A DNA stretch of 64,000 nt from an uncultured Clostridia bacterium (GCA_945872615.1 CAMBZZ010000005.1:1-64000), one strand, 5' to 3'. Positions 27,407 through 38,531 are shown, numbered from the stretch's first letter. The notes: generated by a model not told the origin, from the sequence alone. Translations and numbers: made by a program.

Positions 27407-28774
27407 CTACTCTTGCGCCTGCTCAGCCCCTTCGATTGCGGATATTGCAAGCGAAAGTTCAAAACGCTTGCGCATCATAGCGCAACTGATTGGGTAAGGC
27501 TTGTCCATAGATCCCGCGTAGTTGAGGTTGTTGGCTACGCAACCGCCGCTGCAATAATATTTGGCAATGCAATCGGCGCAGTCGGGCTTGTTGGTGACGA
27601 TATTTTTGGCAAACTTGAGCGACACGTTCATATCTATATCGCCTTCAAAAACGTTGCCCATCTTATATCCTTCCTTTTCGGCAAACTGATGGCAAGGATA
27701 GAGACTTCCGTCGGGCGTTACGGCGAGGTATTCGCAACCCGAACCGCAACCCGTCAAACGTTTGATTACGCAAGGTCCCCCCTCGAGGTCTATCATAAAG
27801 TGAAAAAAGTTGAACCACTTGTCGCCCTTGCGCCTATCGATATAAATCTCCGCCAGCTTGTCATACTCCTCCAAAATGCGCGGTAAATGTTCCTCTTTGA
27901 TAGCGAGATCGGGAATGTCCGTCACTACCGGCTCTAACGATATTTGGTCAAAGCCCGCGTCATTGAGTGCAACGACGTCGCTCGCAAAATCGAGATTGCG
28001 CGCAGTAAAAGTGCCTCTGACGTAGTAGGATTTGTCGCCCCTTACGCTTCTAAACTTTTGTGCATTTTTGAGGATAAGGTCATAGCAGTCTTTGCCGTTG
28101 GCGGTTTTGCGCACTGCATTATGCACGCAAGGTCTGCCGTCGATACTCAAGACCACGTTGCTCATCTCCCGATTGAGCCACTCTATAGTCTTATCGTTTA
28201 GAAGCACGCAGTTGGTGGTCATGGTAAAGGAAAAGGTCTTACCGCTCTCCTGCTCTCTACCTCTTGCGTATTCTACTATACCCTTGACTACGTCGAGGTT
28301 CATCAAAGGCTCGCCGCCGAAGAAGTCTATCTCCAAGTTGCGCCTTTTGCCGCTATGTTCGATGAGAAAGTCTACCGCCTTGCAACCGACTTCCAAAGAC
28401 ATATAGGCTCTGTCGGTCGTGTGATAAGTGCCCTCATCGGCAAAGCAATATTTACACCTTAGATTGCAATCGTGACAAATATGCAAACATAGGGCTTTGA
28501 TTTCGCCCACGCGCTTTTGGTTTTGGGTAACGGTGCAAGGACTGTCAAGCACTCCTTGTTCGACGAGAATATCGAGTTCGGCGTTGACTTCTGCTATCGT
28601 CGCACTATCTAACTTGGAAAAATCGTCTTTTTCGTGGTCGGTCATATTCTCTCCGAAACGATTTTTGACAACTAAAAAAGCGACATAATCCACGTTATGT
28701 AGACTGCCACTTTCTTTGTCCCAAACAAAATAGTACGCCCTCTCGTGATAATTAAAGCTAAAAGAATGCGTCAT
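27407..28774 (-). CDS. scfB: SCIFF peptide maturase (radical SAM/SPASM)
   Basis: 455 aa. Makes thioether cross-links in the six-cysteine SCIFF precursor encoded immediately upstream, giving a ranthipeptide. Radical SAM triad C103-x3-C107-x2-C110; the FFGGEPL motif follows; the C-terminal SPASM region has GCGSGCEYLAVTPDGSLYPC and CADCIAKYYCSGGC for two auxiliary Fe-S clusters. The N-terminal 80 residues are the peptide-recognition (RRE-like) domain. AGGT precedes the ATG. A known conserved pair in Clostridia; the role of the product in the cell is still unsettled, with signalling proposed. Confidence 0.95.
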   Translation of the reverse strand: MTHSFSFNYHERAYYFVWDKESGSLHNVDYVAFLVVKNRFGENMTDHEKDDFSKLDSATIAEVNAELDILVEQGVLDSPCTVTQNQKRVGEIKALCLHICHDCNLRCKYCFADEGTYHTTDRAYMSLEVGCKAVDFLIEHSGKRRNLEIDFFGGEPLMNLDVVKGIVEYARGREQESGKTFSFTMTTNCVLLNDKTIEWLNREMSNVVLSIDGRPCVHNAVRKTANGKDCYDLILKNAQKFRSVRGDKSYYVRGTFTARNLDFASDVVALNDAGFDQISLEPVVTDIPDLAIKEEHLPRILEEYDKLAEIYIDRRKGDKWFNFFHFMIDLEGGPCVIKRLTGCGSGCEYLAVTPDGSLYPCHQFAEKEGYKMGNVFEGDIDMNVSLKFAKNIVTNKPDCADCIAKYYCSGGCVANNLNYAGSMDKPYPISCAMMRKRFELSLAISAIEGAEQAQE

Positions 28775-28792
28775 TTTGTACCTAATTGTCGC

Positions 28793-28966
28793 TTACAGCA
28801 AAGGTTTCTTTGGCGAATTTACCTTTTCTTCTCTGTTTTTGCAAGATTGATTGCCTACGGTGCAAGAAGTCTTGCAAGCCGATTGACAACTGGATTGACA
28901 CTCACCGCAACCGATGTTGCCGGACTTTTTCATACCATTGTTTACGATAGAATTAATATGTTTCAT
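28793..28966 (-). CDS. scfA: SCIFF ranthipeptide precursor
   Basis: 57-aa peptide starting MKHINSIV. Six cysteines at residues 20, 23, 27, 31, 35 and 42 lie within 23 residues, with the family pattern CGEC...SC...AC...SC. The Thr and Ser residues between the Cys are candidate acceptors for the cross-links. The Lys-rich last 15 residues follow the cross-link region. GGAGG lies 5 nt before the ATG. 18 bp upstream of its maturase gene. Confidence 0.93.
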   Translation of the reverse strand: MKHINSIVNNGMKKSGNIGCGECQSSCQSACKTSCTVGNQSCKNREEKVNSPKKPLL

Positions 28967-29083
28967 AATGCCTCCGTCAAGGTTATTTATTTAATGATAT
29001 TTTATATCATTTTATACGGTTTGGCAAGTACTTTTTTACAATAACTTATTTTAGCAATTTTTGTCGCGATTTTCGGGGTTTGT

Positions 29084-29473
29084 TCATACCGTACTCGGCT
29101 TTTTGACGTTGACGACTATTACTCCGCTGATGACGCCCGCCAAGATACCGCATGCAAAATCTATGATTTTTAGCGTGCTTACGCTAAGCGAGCCTGCAAG
29201 CAGTCCAAACACCAAAAAGGAAACCAATACGTATATCACGCCAATGAGCAACCCTTTGATTATACCGTAACGCGTGCTTTTGATTGACAATACCGAGCCG
29301 AGAGCCACGCTGATTATCTTATTAGCGATATTAACCCCGTCTATTACACCGTCCGACACGTTGACGAACTTGAACACGATAGCAAATACGAGCGTCAACA
29401 AAACCGAAATCAAGACGGCAATCAAACCGCCCAACAATACGTCCAATATATCCCTTGCGCTTAACTTTTTCAT
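29084..29473 (-). CDS. TIGR04086/YrzE-type membrane protein
   Basis: 129 aa with four predicted transmembrane helices (roughly residues 11-33, 51-66, 74-96 and 100-122) and the internal quasi-repeat seen in this family. It typically lies next to the SCIFF genes, yajC and tgt in Clostridia, as here. Function unknown. The ATG at 29473 is supported by AGGAGGAG; six further upstream codons overlap that site. Confidence 0.78.
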   Translation of the reverse strand: MKKLSARDILDVLLGGLIAVLISVLLTLVFAIVFKFVNVSDGVIDGVNIANKIISVALGSVLSIKSTRYGIIKGLLIGVIYVLVSFLVFGLLAGSLSVSTLKIIDFACGILAGVISGVIVVNVKKPSTV

Positions 29474-29551
29474 ATACTCCTCCTGCCTCAATCTATGACG
29501 ACGTGGCGGTGTATATGATATATAATCGGCTTTTGTAACAATTTTTGATTA

Positions 29552-29601
29552 GTTGTTTCGTACGCAAAGCAACTATAGCAAGCTACGAAACATCATAAGA
29601 C
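29552..29601. repeat. Imperfect inverted repeat between yajC and TIGR04086 gene
   Basis: GTTTCGTA and TACGAAAC are separated by about 27 bases, forming an 8-bp stem with a large loop. It lacks a T run on either strand, so it is not a standard terminator. It may be an operator or nothing. Confidence 0.25.
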
Positions 29602-29617
29602 AGACAAATATTGCGCT

Positions 29618-29650
29618 AAAAACAAATAGCGGTGCAAGATATTGCACCGC
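29618..29650 (-). terminator. Terminator of yajC
   Basis: A perfect 9-bp stem (GCGGTGCAA / TTGCACCGC, 29629-29650) with a four-base loop is followed on the minus strand by TATTTGTTTTT. Confidence 0.85.
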
Positions 29651-29676
29651 TTGATTGTATTTGCGATTTTTGCTAA

Positions 29677-30174
29677 TTAGATTTCGTCGCCGGTTTCGGT
29701 CTCTACTACTTCTGCTTCAACGACTTCCTCTTCGGTTGCTTGAGCCTTTTTCTTGTCGGCTTTCTTTGCCTTTTTCTCCGCAAGTTTTGCCTCAGCCTCA
29801 ACTTCGTCTTCTGCAACGGCTACGTTTTCTTCGGGTTTAGCCTCTTCTACTACGCCCTCTGCCGAAGTGGTCATAGTGGTGTAGATAGCAGACTTGTCGA
29901 GTACGACGGTAACCGAGCCGTCCTCGCTAGCGCTAAGGTCGAGCACGAAGCAGTTGCTTTGGTTGTCTATTGCTTTGATAACTCCCACAAAGCCACCGAT
30001 GGTCTTAACCTTGGTGCCAACCTTGATAGAGTTCATCATCTCTTGAGCCTTCTTTTGTCTTTTCTTTTGAGGAATGATAGAAAGTAGCATCATACCTACC
30101 AACAAAACAGCCATTACGATAAGCATGGTAATGGAGCTGGTCTTGGAAGTCTCCGCCAAAATTATATTATACAT
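29677..30174 (-). CDS. yajC: Preprotein translocase subunit YajC
   Basis: 165 aa. Single N-terminal transmembrane helix (about 15-34), then the conserved IIPQKKRQKKAQEMMNSIKVGTKVKTIGGFVGVI core, followed by an unusually long acidic/Ala-Lys-rich tail (about 105-165) that most YajC lack. Partner of SecDF. GGAGAACG precedes the ATG. Confidence 0.92.
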   Translation of the reverse strand: MYNIILAETSKTSSITMLIVMAVLLVGMMLLSIIPQKKRQKKAQEMMNSIKVGTKVKTIGGFVGVIKAIDNQSNCFVLDLSASEDGSVTVVLDKSAIYTTMTTSAEGVVEEAKPEENVAVAEDEVEAEAKLAEKKAKKADKKKAQATEEEVVEAEVVETETGDEI

Positions 30175-30303
30175 AACGTTCTCCTTTATTTTTCGTTTAG
30201 TTTATCTTAAACAATATTTGCAAAAAAATCAACACATATTGCATATTTTCTAAAAATATTAACAAAAAAATTACACAATCGGCGGATTTTTTGTCGCAAG
30301 GCG

Positions 30304-31500
<1,197 letters not shown>

Positions 31501-31599
31501 CTAGTCCGTATCGCAAGCAATTTCAACAAAACGTATTGGCAAAACGTTTTTCTCGCTGCGACTTGCGACCAACGTCAATGGCGTCGTCCTTGTCCTTGC

Positions 31600-32643
31600 C
31601 TAAATCAACAGAGTAGCGTCGCCGAATGAGAAAAATCTATACTTTTCTTTGACGGCGATTTCGTACATTCTTAGAGTTTCCTCTTTGCCTAAAAATGCGC
31701 TGACAAGCATTATTAGTGTAGATTCGGGGAGATGAAAGTTGGTTATGAGCCCCTTCACCGTCTTAAAGCGATAGGACGGATAGATGAATATATCGGTATT
31801 GCCGCTGCACGCTTTGACGTATCCGTCGTCGTCAGCCACGCTCTCCACGACCCTCACGCTGGTGGTGCCTACACATATTACTCGTCTGCCCTCTCTCACC
31901 GCACTATTGATGAGGTCGGCATTAGTTTGGTCAATCTCGTAATACTCGCTGTGCATCTTGTGTTCCAAGATATTGTCGACCTTGACGGGACGAAAAGTGG
32001 CTAGCCCTACGTGGAGCAATACTTTGGCAAACTGCACTCCCTTGGCTTTGAGTTCGTCAATAAGCCTACCCGTAAAGTGTAGCCCCGCTGTAGGTGCTGC
32101 CGCCGAGCCTTGCACCTTACTATACACCGTCTGATAGCGATCTTTATCCTCGAGCCTCTTAGTAATATACGGTGGCAAAGGCATATTGCCTATCTTGTCG
32201 AGTACGTCCTCGAAAACGCCTTGCCACTCGAATTTTATCCTTCTAATACCCTCTTCGCCGTAGCCTACCACTTCGCCTTTGAGGTCGTCGCCGAAGTCGA
32301 GACGAGTGCCGATTTTCATCTTTTTGGCAGGTCTGGTGATACATTCCCAATCGGTGTAGTCGAGCCTTTTGAGTAGCAACACTTCGCAGTTTTTTTCTTT
32401 GCTTGCGCCCTCGCTCATACGGCTGGCAAAGAGCCTTGCGGGTATAACCTTGGTCTCGTTGACGACAAGCAAGTCGCCTTCGTGAAGATAGTCTACAAGG
32501 TCGTAGAAATGCTTGTGCTCTATACTGCCGTCCTCTTTGTGATAGACCAGCATGCGAGAGCTATCTCTCGGCTCGACGGGGGTCTGCGCGATGAGTTCTT
32601 TGGGCAGGTCGTAAAAAAAGTCGTGAGTCGATAGATTAGTCAT
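31600..32643 (-). CDS. queA: S-adenosylmethionine:tRNA ribosyltransferase-isomerase
   Basis: 347 aa. Adds the epoxycyclopentanediol from SAM to preQ1-tRNA. Start region with [14 protein letters not shown], the central [13 protein letters not shown] motif, and the C-terminal [10 protein letters not shown]. Its ATG lies inside the last codons of ruvB (8-base overlap), so translation is coupled. A gap of 168 bp without visible gene separates it from tgt. Confidence 0.97.
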   Translation of the reverse strand: MTNLSTHDFFYDLPKELIAQTPVEPRDSSRMLVYHKEDGSIEHKHFYDLVDYLHEGDLLVVNETKVIPARLFASRMSEGASKEKNCEVLLLKRLDYTDWECITRPAKKMKIGTRLDFGDDLKGEVVGYGEEGIRRIKFEWQGVFEDVLDKIGNMPLPPYITKRLEDKDRYQTVYSKVQGSAAAPTAGLHFTGRLIDELKAKGVQFAKVLLHVGLATFRPVKVDNILEHKMHSEYYEIDQTNADLINSAVREGRRVICVGTTSVRVVESVADDDGYVKACSGNTDIFIYPSYRFKTVKGLITNFHLPESTLIMLVSAFLGKEETLRMYEIAVKEKYRFFSFGDATLLI

Positions 32644-33697
32644 CGTTTACCTCGAAGAGTGACATTTGTCTTCCTTCGTCTTCCTTTGGCGGAATTAGAC
32701 CGAGATGACGATATGCGTCGGCTAGACAAACTCTACCCCTAGGCGTGCGTGCGACGAACGCTATCTGCATAAGATACGGCTCGTAAACGTCCTCTATAGT
32801 ACCGCTGTCCTCGCCTATGGATGCCGACAAGGTGTCGAGCCCCACGGGTCCTCCGCCAAACTTGTTGATGATAGTATCTAGGATTTTCCTATCCACGTTG
32901 TCTATACCGAGTTTATCTATCTCCATCTTAGACAAGGCATAATCTGCGACCTTTTTGTCCACTACTCCGTCGCCCATAATCTCGGCAAAGTCACGCACAC
33001 GCTTGAGTATGCGGTTGGCAATTCTCGGTGTGCCTCGGCTTCTGAGGGCGATCTCTCTTGCACCGTCCTCACTTATTTTTACACCTAGTAGCTGTGCCGA
33101 TCTCTTGACTATATCGGCTAGTTGGTCGGGGGTGTAGAGTTCCAACCTACAGTTGACGCCGAATCTATCTCTAAGCGGTGAGGTTATCATACCCGCCTTA
33201 GTGGTCGCGCCTATGAGGGTAAACTTGTTGAGCGATATTCTTATACTCTTGGCAGAAGGTCCTTTGCCCACAACGAAGTCGAGCGCAAAGTCTTCCATAG
33301 CCGAATATAACACCTCTTCGATATTGCGATTGAGACGATGAATTTCGTCTATAAAGAGCACGTCGTTCTTCTCGAGATTGGTGAGTATTGCCGCCAAGTC
33401 TCCCGCCTTTTCGATAGCGGGTCCGCTGGTTATCCTTATTTGGCTACCCATTTCGTTGGCAATGATGTGCGCAAGCGTAGTCTTGCCAAGTCCAGGTGGT
33501 CCGTATAGCAAAACGTGGTCGAGAGCCTCGCCTCTGGCAATAGCGGCTTTGATATATACCTCTAAATTTTCTTTGACCTTGTCTTGTCCCACGTAGTCTT
33601 GCATGGTCTTGGGTCTAAGGGTGTTTTCCGCTTCCTTTTCGCCAAGCCCGGCTAGTGAGGACATAAATCTTTGGGTGTCGTCTTGTTCAAAATCCAT
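32636..33697 (-). CDS. ruvB: Holliday junction branch migration ATPase RuvB
   Basis: 353 aa AAA+ motor of the RuvAB complex. Walker A GPPGLGKT, Walker B LFIDEIHR, the [18 protein letters not shown] sensor/arginine-finger region and a C-terminal winged helix. The ATG at 33697 has AGGAG upstream, which lies within the final codons of ruvA, one base after its stop. Confidence 0.97.
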   Translation of the reverse strand: MDFEQDDTQRFMSSLAGLGEKEAENTLRPKTMQDYVGQDKVKENLEVYIKAAIARGEALDHVLLYGPPGLGKTTLAHIIANEMGSQIRITSGPAIEKAGDLAAILTNLEKNDVLFIDEIHRLNRNIEEVLYSAMEDFALDFVVGKGPSAKSIRISLNKFTLIGATTKAGMITSPLRDRFGVNCRLELYTPDQLADIVKRSAQLLGVKISEDGAREIALRSRGTPRIANRILKRVRDFAEIMGDGVVDKKVADYALSKMEIDKLGIDNVDRKILDTIINKFGGGPVGLDTLSASIGEDSGTIEDVYEPYLMQIAFVARTPRGRVCLADAYRHLGLIPPKEDEGRQMSLFEVNDD

Positions 33698-33698
33698 A

Positions 33699-34298
33699 TT
33701 ACAAACTCCTAAATGCCAGCGCAATGACGCTCTCAAGGTCGTCGGCGTTGCCCCTTACCTTAGCCACGGCTTGCTCGGCTTGCGAGCGAGATATGCCGAA
33801 GCTCATCAAGGCTTCTACCGCGTCGCGAGTGATTTCGTCTCCGCTATTGACGATAGGCGTTGCATTGGCGCCCAATATGCTCTCCAACGCGCCGTCGGCG
33901 TTGAGCTTGCCTTGCAACTCCAATACTATTCTCTCGGCAGTCTTTTTGCCTACGCCCTTACTGCTTGCGATAGCCTTGACGTCGGCGTTGACGATAGATG
34001 ATACGAGCTGTCCTAGTTCTTGCCCCGACAAGATTTGTATGGCAAGCTTCGGACCTACGCCCGACACGGTGAGTAGGTTCTCAAACATTGCCTTTTCTTC
34101 TCGGCTGTAGAAGCCGAATAAGCGCAACGCGTCCTCTTGCACTTGTAGGTAGGTATATACCGTCACTTGCTGACCGATATTGCCGAGTTTGATTAGAGTT
34201 GAGGTCGACACCGCAAGGTCGTAACCTACTCCCCCGCACTCAACGACGAGCCTACCTTCGCCACAATATATCACTTTTCCACTAATAGAATAATACAT
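33699..34298 (-). CDS. ruvA: Holliday junction DNA helicase subunit RuvA
   Basis: 199 aa. N-terminal OB fold, two helix-hairpin-helix motifs ([12 protein letters not shown] and [12 protein letters not shown], about residues 70-122) and a C-terminal UBA-like domain III that contacts RuvB. It starts without a Shine-Dalgarno site 6 nt after a -10 hexamer. Separated from ruvC by a terminator, so ruvAB-queA form their own unit. Confidence 0.95.
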   Translation of the reverse strand: MYYSISGKVIYCGEGRLVVECGGVGYDLAVSTSTLIKLGNIGQQVTVYTYLQVQEDALRLFGFYSREEKAMFENLLTVSGVGPKLAIQILSGQELGQLVSSIVNADVKAIASSKGVGKKTAERIVLELQGKLNADGALESILGANATPIVNSGDEITRDAVEALMSFGISRSQAEQAVAKVRGNADDLESVIALAFRSL

Positions 34299-34304
34299 AA
34301 CTCA

Positions 34305-34333
34305 ATCATAATTTATTTATATAAAAAAGTCAA
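34305..34333 (-). promoter_or_regulatory. Leaderless promoter of ruvAB-queA embedded in the ruvC terminator
   Basis: TTGACT (34328-34333), exactly 17 nt, TATGAT (34305-34310), TGAGTT, then the ruvA ATG. The -35 bases are the last stem bases and first T of the ruvC terminator, and its T tract is in the spacer. So one short segment both ends ruvC transcription and starts ruvA transcription. Confidence 0.72.
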
Positions 34334-34353
34334 GTCTATAAGATAGGCTTGAC
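34321..34353 (-). terminator. Terminator of yebC-proA-ruvC
   Basis: An 11-bp stem with one G-U pair (GTCAAGTCTAT / ATAGGCTTGAC, 34329-34353) and a three-base loop is followed on the minus strand by TTTTTT. Confidence 0.88.
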
Positions 34354-34490
34354 GTAAGTTTAAGATTGCGGTATTTTATTATGCTACGTTTAAATATAAA
34401 AACTCTTCCAATCACAAGAGAGTTGTTTATTGATAAAATTATTATAAATAGTTTTACTCTTCATGCCATAGGTGCGATATGCCGTGACAC

Positions 34491-34982
34491 CTAAATGCTA
34501 AACAAACCCCCGAGCCTATTAGTCTGTGCGTGCGTCAACGCAATCGCCAAAGCATCGGCGGCGTCGTCGGGTTTGGGTATTGCTTTGAGCCCCAAAAGGC
34601 GGGTTATCATAAACTGAATCTGCTTTTTGTCGGCTTTGCCGTAGCCCGTGAGTGACTGCTTGATTTGGTTAGGGGTATACTCGAACATAGGCAGTCCGCT
34701 TTGCTTGCACGCTAATAGAATTACTCCTCTCGCCTCGGCTACCGTGATACCCGTAGTGATATTTTTGGTAAAAAATAGTTCTTCTATCGCCACTTGGTCG
34801 GGCTTGAAGGTATCTATCAACTCGCCCATACCCTTGTAGATTAGCTCCAATCTTTCGGGCAATGATAGCTCTTTGGGAGTATTGATAACACCGCAGTCGA
34901 CGGGACGATAGACGCCCTTTTCGCTATCTATCACGCCGTAGCCCACTATGGCAAGTCCCGGGTCGATACCTAAAATCCTCAT
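34491..34982 (-). CDS. ruvC: Crossover junction endodeoxyribonuclease RuvC
   Basis: 163 aa Holliday junction resolvase. Acidic catalytic residues at Asp7 (GIDPG), the IEELFF Glu near 69 and the C-terminal DDAADALA pair near 138-141. The ATG overlaps the proA stop as ATGA. Unusually for the region, it is cut off from ruvA by a terminator. Confidence 0.95.
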   Translation of the reverse strand: MRILGIDPGLAIVGYGVIDSEKGVYRPVDCGVINTPKELSLPERLELIYKGMGELIDTFKPDQVAIEELFFTKNITTGITVAEARGVILLACKQSGLPMFEYTPNQIKQSLTGYGKADKKQIQFMITRLLGLKAIPKPDDAADALAIALTHAQTNRLGGLFSI

Positions 34983-36217
34983 TGTCTGACTTGTCCTTGA
35001 CCTTTGATGATATACTTTTCGCTAGTAAGTTGTTCCAATCCCAGAGGACCTCTTGCGTGTAATTTTTGAGTAGAAATGCCTATCTCCGCGCCAAAGCCAA
35101 ACTCGAATCCGTCGGTAAAGCGCGTCGAAGTGTTGACGTACACACAACCGCTGTCCACCTTCTTGGTAAACTTGTCGATATTAGACTCATCAAAGGACAT
35201 TATGCCGTCACTGTGCTTGGTGTTGTTGGCGTTGATGATTGTAATGGCATCGTCCACGCCGTCCACGACTCTCACCGTCAATTCGTAGTCGAGATGCTCC
35301 TTCTTGTAGTCATCCTCGGTGGCGGGGATAATGCCCTCGCCGTAGCGCATAGTAATAGGACAACCCACTATCTTGCAACCGCCCTTTTGCAACGTCTCGA
35401 TCATAGACGGCAAAAACTTATCGGCAACGCTCTTATGTACCAAGAGTTGCTCCAAAGCATTGCACACCGAAGGTCTTTGCATTTTGGCGTTGTATACCAC
35501 CTTTTTGCTCATCTCTAGGTCGGCGCTCTCGTCCACGAAGATATGGCAGTTGCCACCTGCGGACGCTATGACGGGGATAGAAGAATTGGCAAGCACGAAC
35601 TTCTTAAGTCCGTCGCCTCCCCTCGGAATAATTACGTCCACGCTGTCGGATTGCTCGAGAAGCTCTTGCGTGCCTTGTCTAGTCACGTCGTCGATAAAGC
35701 CGACTATATTAGGATTGAAACCACACTGAGCTATGCTATCGTACACGATTTTGTATAGTGCGCGGTTGCTGTTGACGGCTTCCTTTCCGCCACGCAAAAC
35801 CACGCAGTTGCCCGACTTGATACACAAGCCTGCCACGTCTATAGTCACGTTGGGGCGAGCCTCGTATATTACGCCCACTACGCCGAGAGGCGCTCTCACC
35901 TTGTCTATGACAAGTCCGTTAGGGCGCTGGAAAGTAGCCACTACCGCGCCCACGGGGTCAGGTAAAGCCACTATTTGTCTTATGCCCTCCGCCATAGCCT
36001 CTATGCGCGCGTCGTTGAGCCTAAGTCTGTCTTGCATAGCCTTGCCGAGGTAATCGGCGCTATCTACGTCGGTGGCGTTGGCTGCGAGAATATCATCCTT
36101 ATGCGCTACGATATTGTCCGCTATGGTGGTAAGTATTGAGTTTTTGACTGCCGTATCGGCTGCCGCCAAGTCGTAGCTGGCAAGTCTAGCCGACCTGCAA
36201 ATATCCTTGACTGACAT
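34979..36217 (-). CDS. proA: Gamma-glutamyl phosphate reductase
   Basis: 412 aa. NADPH-dependent second step of proline synthesis. Aldehyde-dehydrogenase fold with the IPRGGDGLKKFV segment, the QRPSVCNALE motif carrying the catalytic Cys, and the C-terminal HARGPLGLEQLTS signature. The ATG overlaps the yebC stop. No proB is next to it in this window. Confidence 0.95.
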   Translation of the reverse strand: MSVKDICRSARLASYDLAAADTAVKNSILTTIADNIVAHKDDILAANATDVDSADYLGKAMQDRLRLNDARIEAMAEGIRQIVALPDPVGAVVATFQRPNGLVIDKVRAPLGVVGVIYEARPNVTIDVAGLCIKSGNCVVLRGGKEAVNSNRALYKIVYDSIAQCGFNPNIVGFIDDVTRQGTQELLEQSDSVDVIIPRGGDGLKKFVLANSSIPVIASAGGNCHIFVDESADLEMSKKVVYNAKMQRPSVCNALEQLLVHKSVADKFLPSMIETLQKGGCKIVGCPITMRYGEGIIPATEDDYKKEHLDYELTVRVVDGVDDAITIINANNTKHSDGIMSFDESNIDKFTKKVDSGCVYVNTSTRFTDGFEFGFGAEIGISTQKLHARGPLGLEQLTSEKYIIKGQGQVRQ

Positions 36218-36960
36218 TATTCTTCGTCGTCCTCTTCGTCCAATTCTGCGTTGTGATATACGTTTTGCACGTCGTCGTTGTCCTCGAGCATATCGAGAAG
36301 TTTGCGTACTTTGACTTGAGTTTCCTCATCAGGCGTAACGGTGTTGGATGGTATCATATCCACGTCGGCGGACAAAATGCTGAGAGTTCCGTCCTTTTCG
36401 ATAGCCTCTCTCACTTGTCCGAGCGTGGTATAGTCGGTATAAATCTCTACCACGTCCTCGTCTACCGTCACGTCGTCTGCACCACAGTCAAGGGCAAGCA
36501 TCATTATCTCGTCCTCGTCCAGCCCCGCTTTGTCTACCACGATTACGCCCTTTTTGTCAAACATGTAGGACACGCAACCCGTAGTACCCATAGAGCCGCC
36601 GCACTTGTCGAATACGTGTCTTACGTCGCACGCGGTGCGGTTTTTGTTGTCGGTAAGCGTCTCGACGATGACTGCAACGCCGCCTGCAGCGTAGCCTTCG
36701 TAGATATTTTCTTCGTAGTTGATTGCGCCCAGCTCACCGCTAGCCTTTTTGATACCTCTTACGATATTATCGTTAGGCATATTGTTAGCTTTGGCTTTGG
36801 CAATGACGTCTCTAAGTCTTGCGTTGCTGTTAGGGTCTGGTCCGCCCGCCTTGACTGCAACGGCAAGCTCTCTACCTATCTTGGTAAAGATACTGGCACG
36901 CTTGGCGTCCGACTTACCCTTCTTGTTTTTGATATTAGCCCACTTGCTATGTCCTGACAT
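36217..36960 (-). CDS. yebC: YebC/PmpR family protein
   Basis: 247 aa. Starts [15 protein letters not shown] and has the [15 protein letters not shown] and NMPNDNI motifs. YebC proteins were annotated as transcription regulators, with more recent work linking them to translation of proline stretches. The C-terminal tail is acidic. GGAGG precedes the ATG. Confidence 0.95.
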   Translation of the reverse strand: MSGHSKWANIKNKKGKSDAKRASIFTKIGRELAVAVKAGGPDPNSNARLRDVIAKAKANNMPNDNIVRGIKKASGELGAINYEENIYEGYAAGGVAVIVETLTDNKNRTACDVRHVFDKCGGSMGTTGCVSYMFDKKGVIVVDKAGLDEDEIMMLALDCGADDVTVDEDVVEIYTDYTTLGQVREAIEKDGTLSILSADVDMIPSNTVTPDEETQVKVRKLLDMLEDNDDVQNVYHNAELDEEDDEE

Positions 36961-36997
36961 AAAATCCTCCTACGTCAATGTAAATTTCTCTAAAAAT

Positions 36998-37026
36998 ATA
37001 ATATTATATAGTCGTACAAAAATCAA
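36998..37026 (-). promoter_or_regulatory. Promoter of yebC-proA-ruvC
   Basis: TTGATT (37021-37026), 17-nt spacer, TATTAT (36998-37003) on the minus strand, about 38 nt upstream of yebC. Confidence 0.6.
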
Positions 37027-37146
37027 GTTTTTTGCAGACTTGCTTTCTACTTTCAATGCTTGCAATACTACGATTGCGGTATTTCTATATGTTTGGTAAT
37101 TTCGATATTTGCAATTTTTGCCGTATATCTATAACACTCGGCTCGT

Positions 37147-37899
37147 CTAGCGATTGAAGACTAGTTCGAATAGTCCCACCGACAAGCTAACGCCCGCATT
37201 GAGCGATTCCATATCCCCTTTCATTGGCAAAGATATTATTTGGTCGGCTCGACGGCGCATAGTGTCGCTTATACCGTGCGCCTCGTTGCCTACTACCAAA
37301 GCCCAAGGCTTAGCCTTATCGATTGACACGTCGAATATGCTCTTTCCGTTCATATCCAACACCAACACTTGTTTGCCTTGCAACAATTCAACCACTCGCT
37401 CTCTCGTACAAGGTACGATATTGCATTTGAGCACACCGCCCATAGACGACCTGACTACCTTGCCCGACAAGTGGTCGGCACAATCTACTGCAACCACGTC
37501 CTCTATACCGCACGCCACGCAGCTCCTTATTATCGTGCCCATATTGCCGGGGTCTGCCACGCCGTCCATAACCACGATATTTCCACCGCCGATTGGACGT
37601 GGCGTAGGTACTTTGACTACGGCTAAAATTCCGCACGGAGTTACCGTCTCAGACAAACAAGCCATAACTTTGTCGCCGACGAGCAATGTTTGACAGTCGT
37701 ATTTGGATATAATTTCGCTAAATTGCTCGCTCTTACTTTGCTCTACGACTAGATATTTTACCTCTGCGCTACTTGGCATGTCCTTGACGATATTACCCCC
37801 TTCCACGACAAACAAACCCGATACGTATCGAGTTTTTTTGTCTTTTAGGCTCCTGATAGCCTTGATAGTCGGATTGGTGGTCGAAGTGATAATTTCCAT
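37147..37899 (-). CDS. TrmH/SpoU family RNA 2'-O-methyltransferase
   Basis: 250 aa. SPOUT knot motifs: N-terminal substrate-binding domain (KxVRFVVEG-like, about 27-100), then DGVADPGNMGTIIRSC (motif 1, about 128-143), VVGNEAHGIS (motif 2) and LPMKGDMESLNAGVSLSV (motif 3). It probably methylates a 23S rRNA or tRNA ribose; the exact site cannot be told. Downstream of rplT as in Clostridia, where the TrmH-type gene often follows infC-rpmI-rplT. No ribosome-binding site is evident. Confidence 0.92.
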   Translation of the reverse strand: MEIITSTTNPTIKAIRSLKDKKTRYVSGLFVVEGGNIVKDMPSSAEVKYLVVEQSKSEQFSEIISKYDCQTLLVGDKVMACLSETVTPCGILAVVKVPTPRPIGGGNIVVMDGVADPGNMGTIIRSCVACGIEDVVAVDCADHLSGKVVRSSMGGVLKCNIVPCTRERVVELLQGKQVLVLDMNGKSIFDVSIDKAKPWALVVGNEAHGISDTMRRRADQIISLPMKGDMESLNAGVSLSVGLFELVFNR

Positions 37900-37910
37900 A
37901 ATATTATTTA

Positions 37911-37931
37911 GGGCAACCGATTAGGTTGCCC
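37911..37931 (-). terminator. Hairpin after rplT (weak terminator or attenuator)
   Basis: A perfect 8-bp stem (GGGCAACC / GGTTGCCC) with a 5-base loop, but followed on the minus strand by TAAATAATATT rather than a T run. Partial read-through into the methyltransferase gene is likely. Confidence 0.5.
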
Positions 37932-37949
37932 GTCAATAATCAAATAAAT

Positions 37950-38294
37950 TTACGCCTTAGCCTTTTCGCAAAGTGCGGTAAATGCTTGAGGGTCGTTGAC
38001 TGCGATGTCTGCCAAAACCTTACGGTTGAGGTTGACGCCCGCCTTCTTGAGTCCGTTCATAAATCTGCTGTAGCTGAGACCGTTCATTCTTGCGGCTGCG
38101 TTGATACGAGCGATCCAAAGTTGTCTGAAGTTGCGCTTCTTTTGTTTTCTTCCTACGAATGCGTAGTTGCCGGATTTCATTACGGCTTGACGAGCCACAC
38201 GATACAGTTTGGACTTTGCGCCAAAATATCCTTTGGCTTGCTTCATAATCTTTCTTCTTTTCTTTATAGCGTTGACGCCTCTTTTAATTCTCAT
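37950..38294 (-). CDS. rplT: 50S ribosomal protein L20
   Basis: 114 aa, basic N-terminal extension ([15 protein letters not shown], then [12 protein letters not shown]) and a globular C-terminal domain. Early 23S assembly protein; in B. subtilis it represses its own operon by binding the infC leader. Third gene of infC-rpmI-rplT. Confidence 0.98.
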   Translation of the reverse strand: MRIKRGVNAIKKRRKIMKQAKGYFGAKSKLYRVARQAVMKSGNYAFVGRKQKKRNFRQLWIARINAAARMNGLSYSRFMNGLKKAGVNLNRKVLADIAVNDPQAFTALCEKAKA

Positions 38295-38311
38295 ATCTTA
38301 GTCCTCCACTG

Positions 38312-38500
38312 TTAAATCAAACTCTTGATGGTCTTTTCTTGTGTCACAGACACGTAAGCAGTCTTTCTGAGACCGCGTTTTCTCTTAGACGATTTTTTGC
38401 TAAGAATATGTCTTCTGTTCATCTTAGCTCTTTTAATTTTGCCGTTTCCTGTCAACTTAAAGCGCTTTCCTGCGCCACTATGTGTTTTTTGTTTTGGCAT
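38312..38500 (-). CDS. rpmI: 50S ribosomal protein L35
   Basis: 62 aa, very basic; starts [18 protein letters not shown] with the [19 protein letters not shown] core. It lies between infC and rplT with tight spacing, a standard operon. Confidence 0.97.
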   Translation of the reverse strand: MPKQKTHSGAGKRFKLTGNGKIKRAKMNRRHILSKKSSKRKRGLRKTAYVSVTQEKTIKSLI

Positions 38501-38531
38501 AGTTCGTTATCCTCCATAGGTATATTTATAA

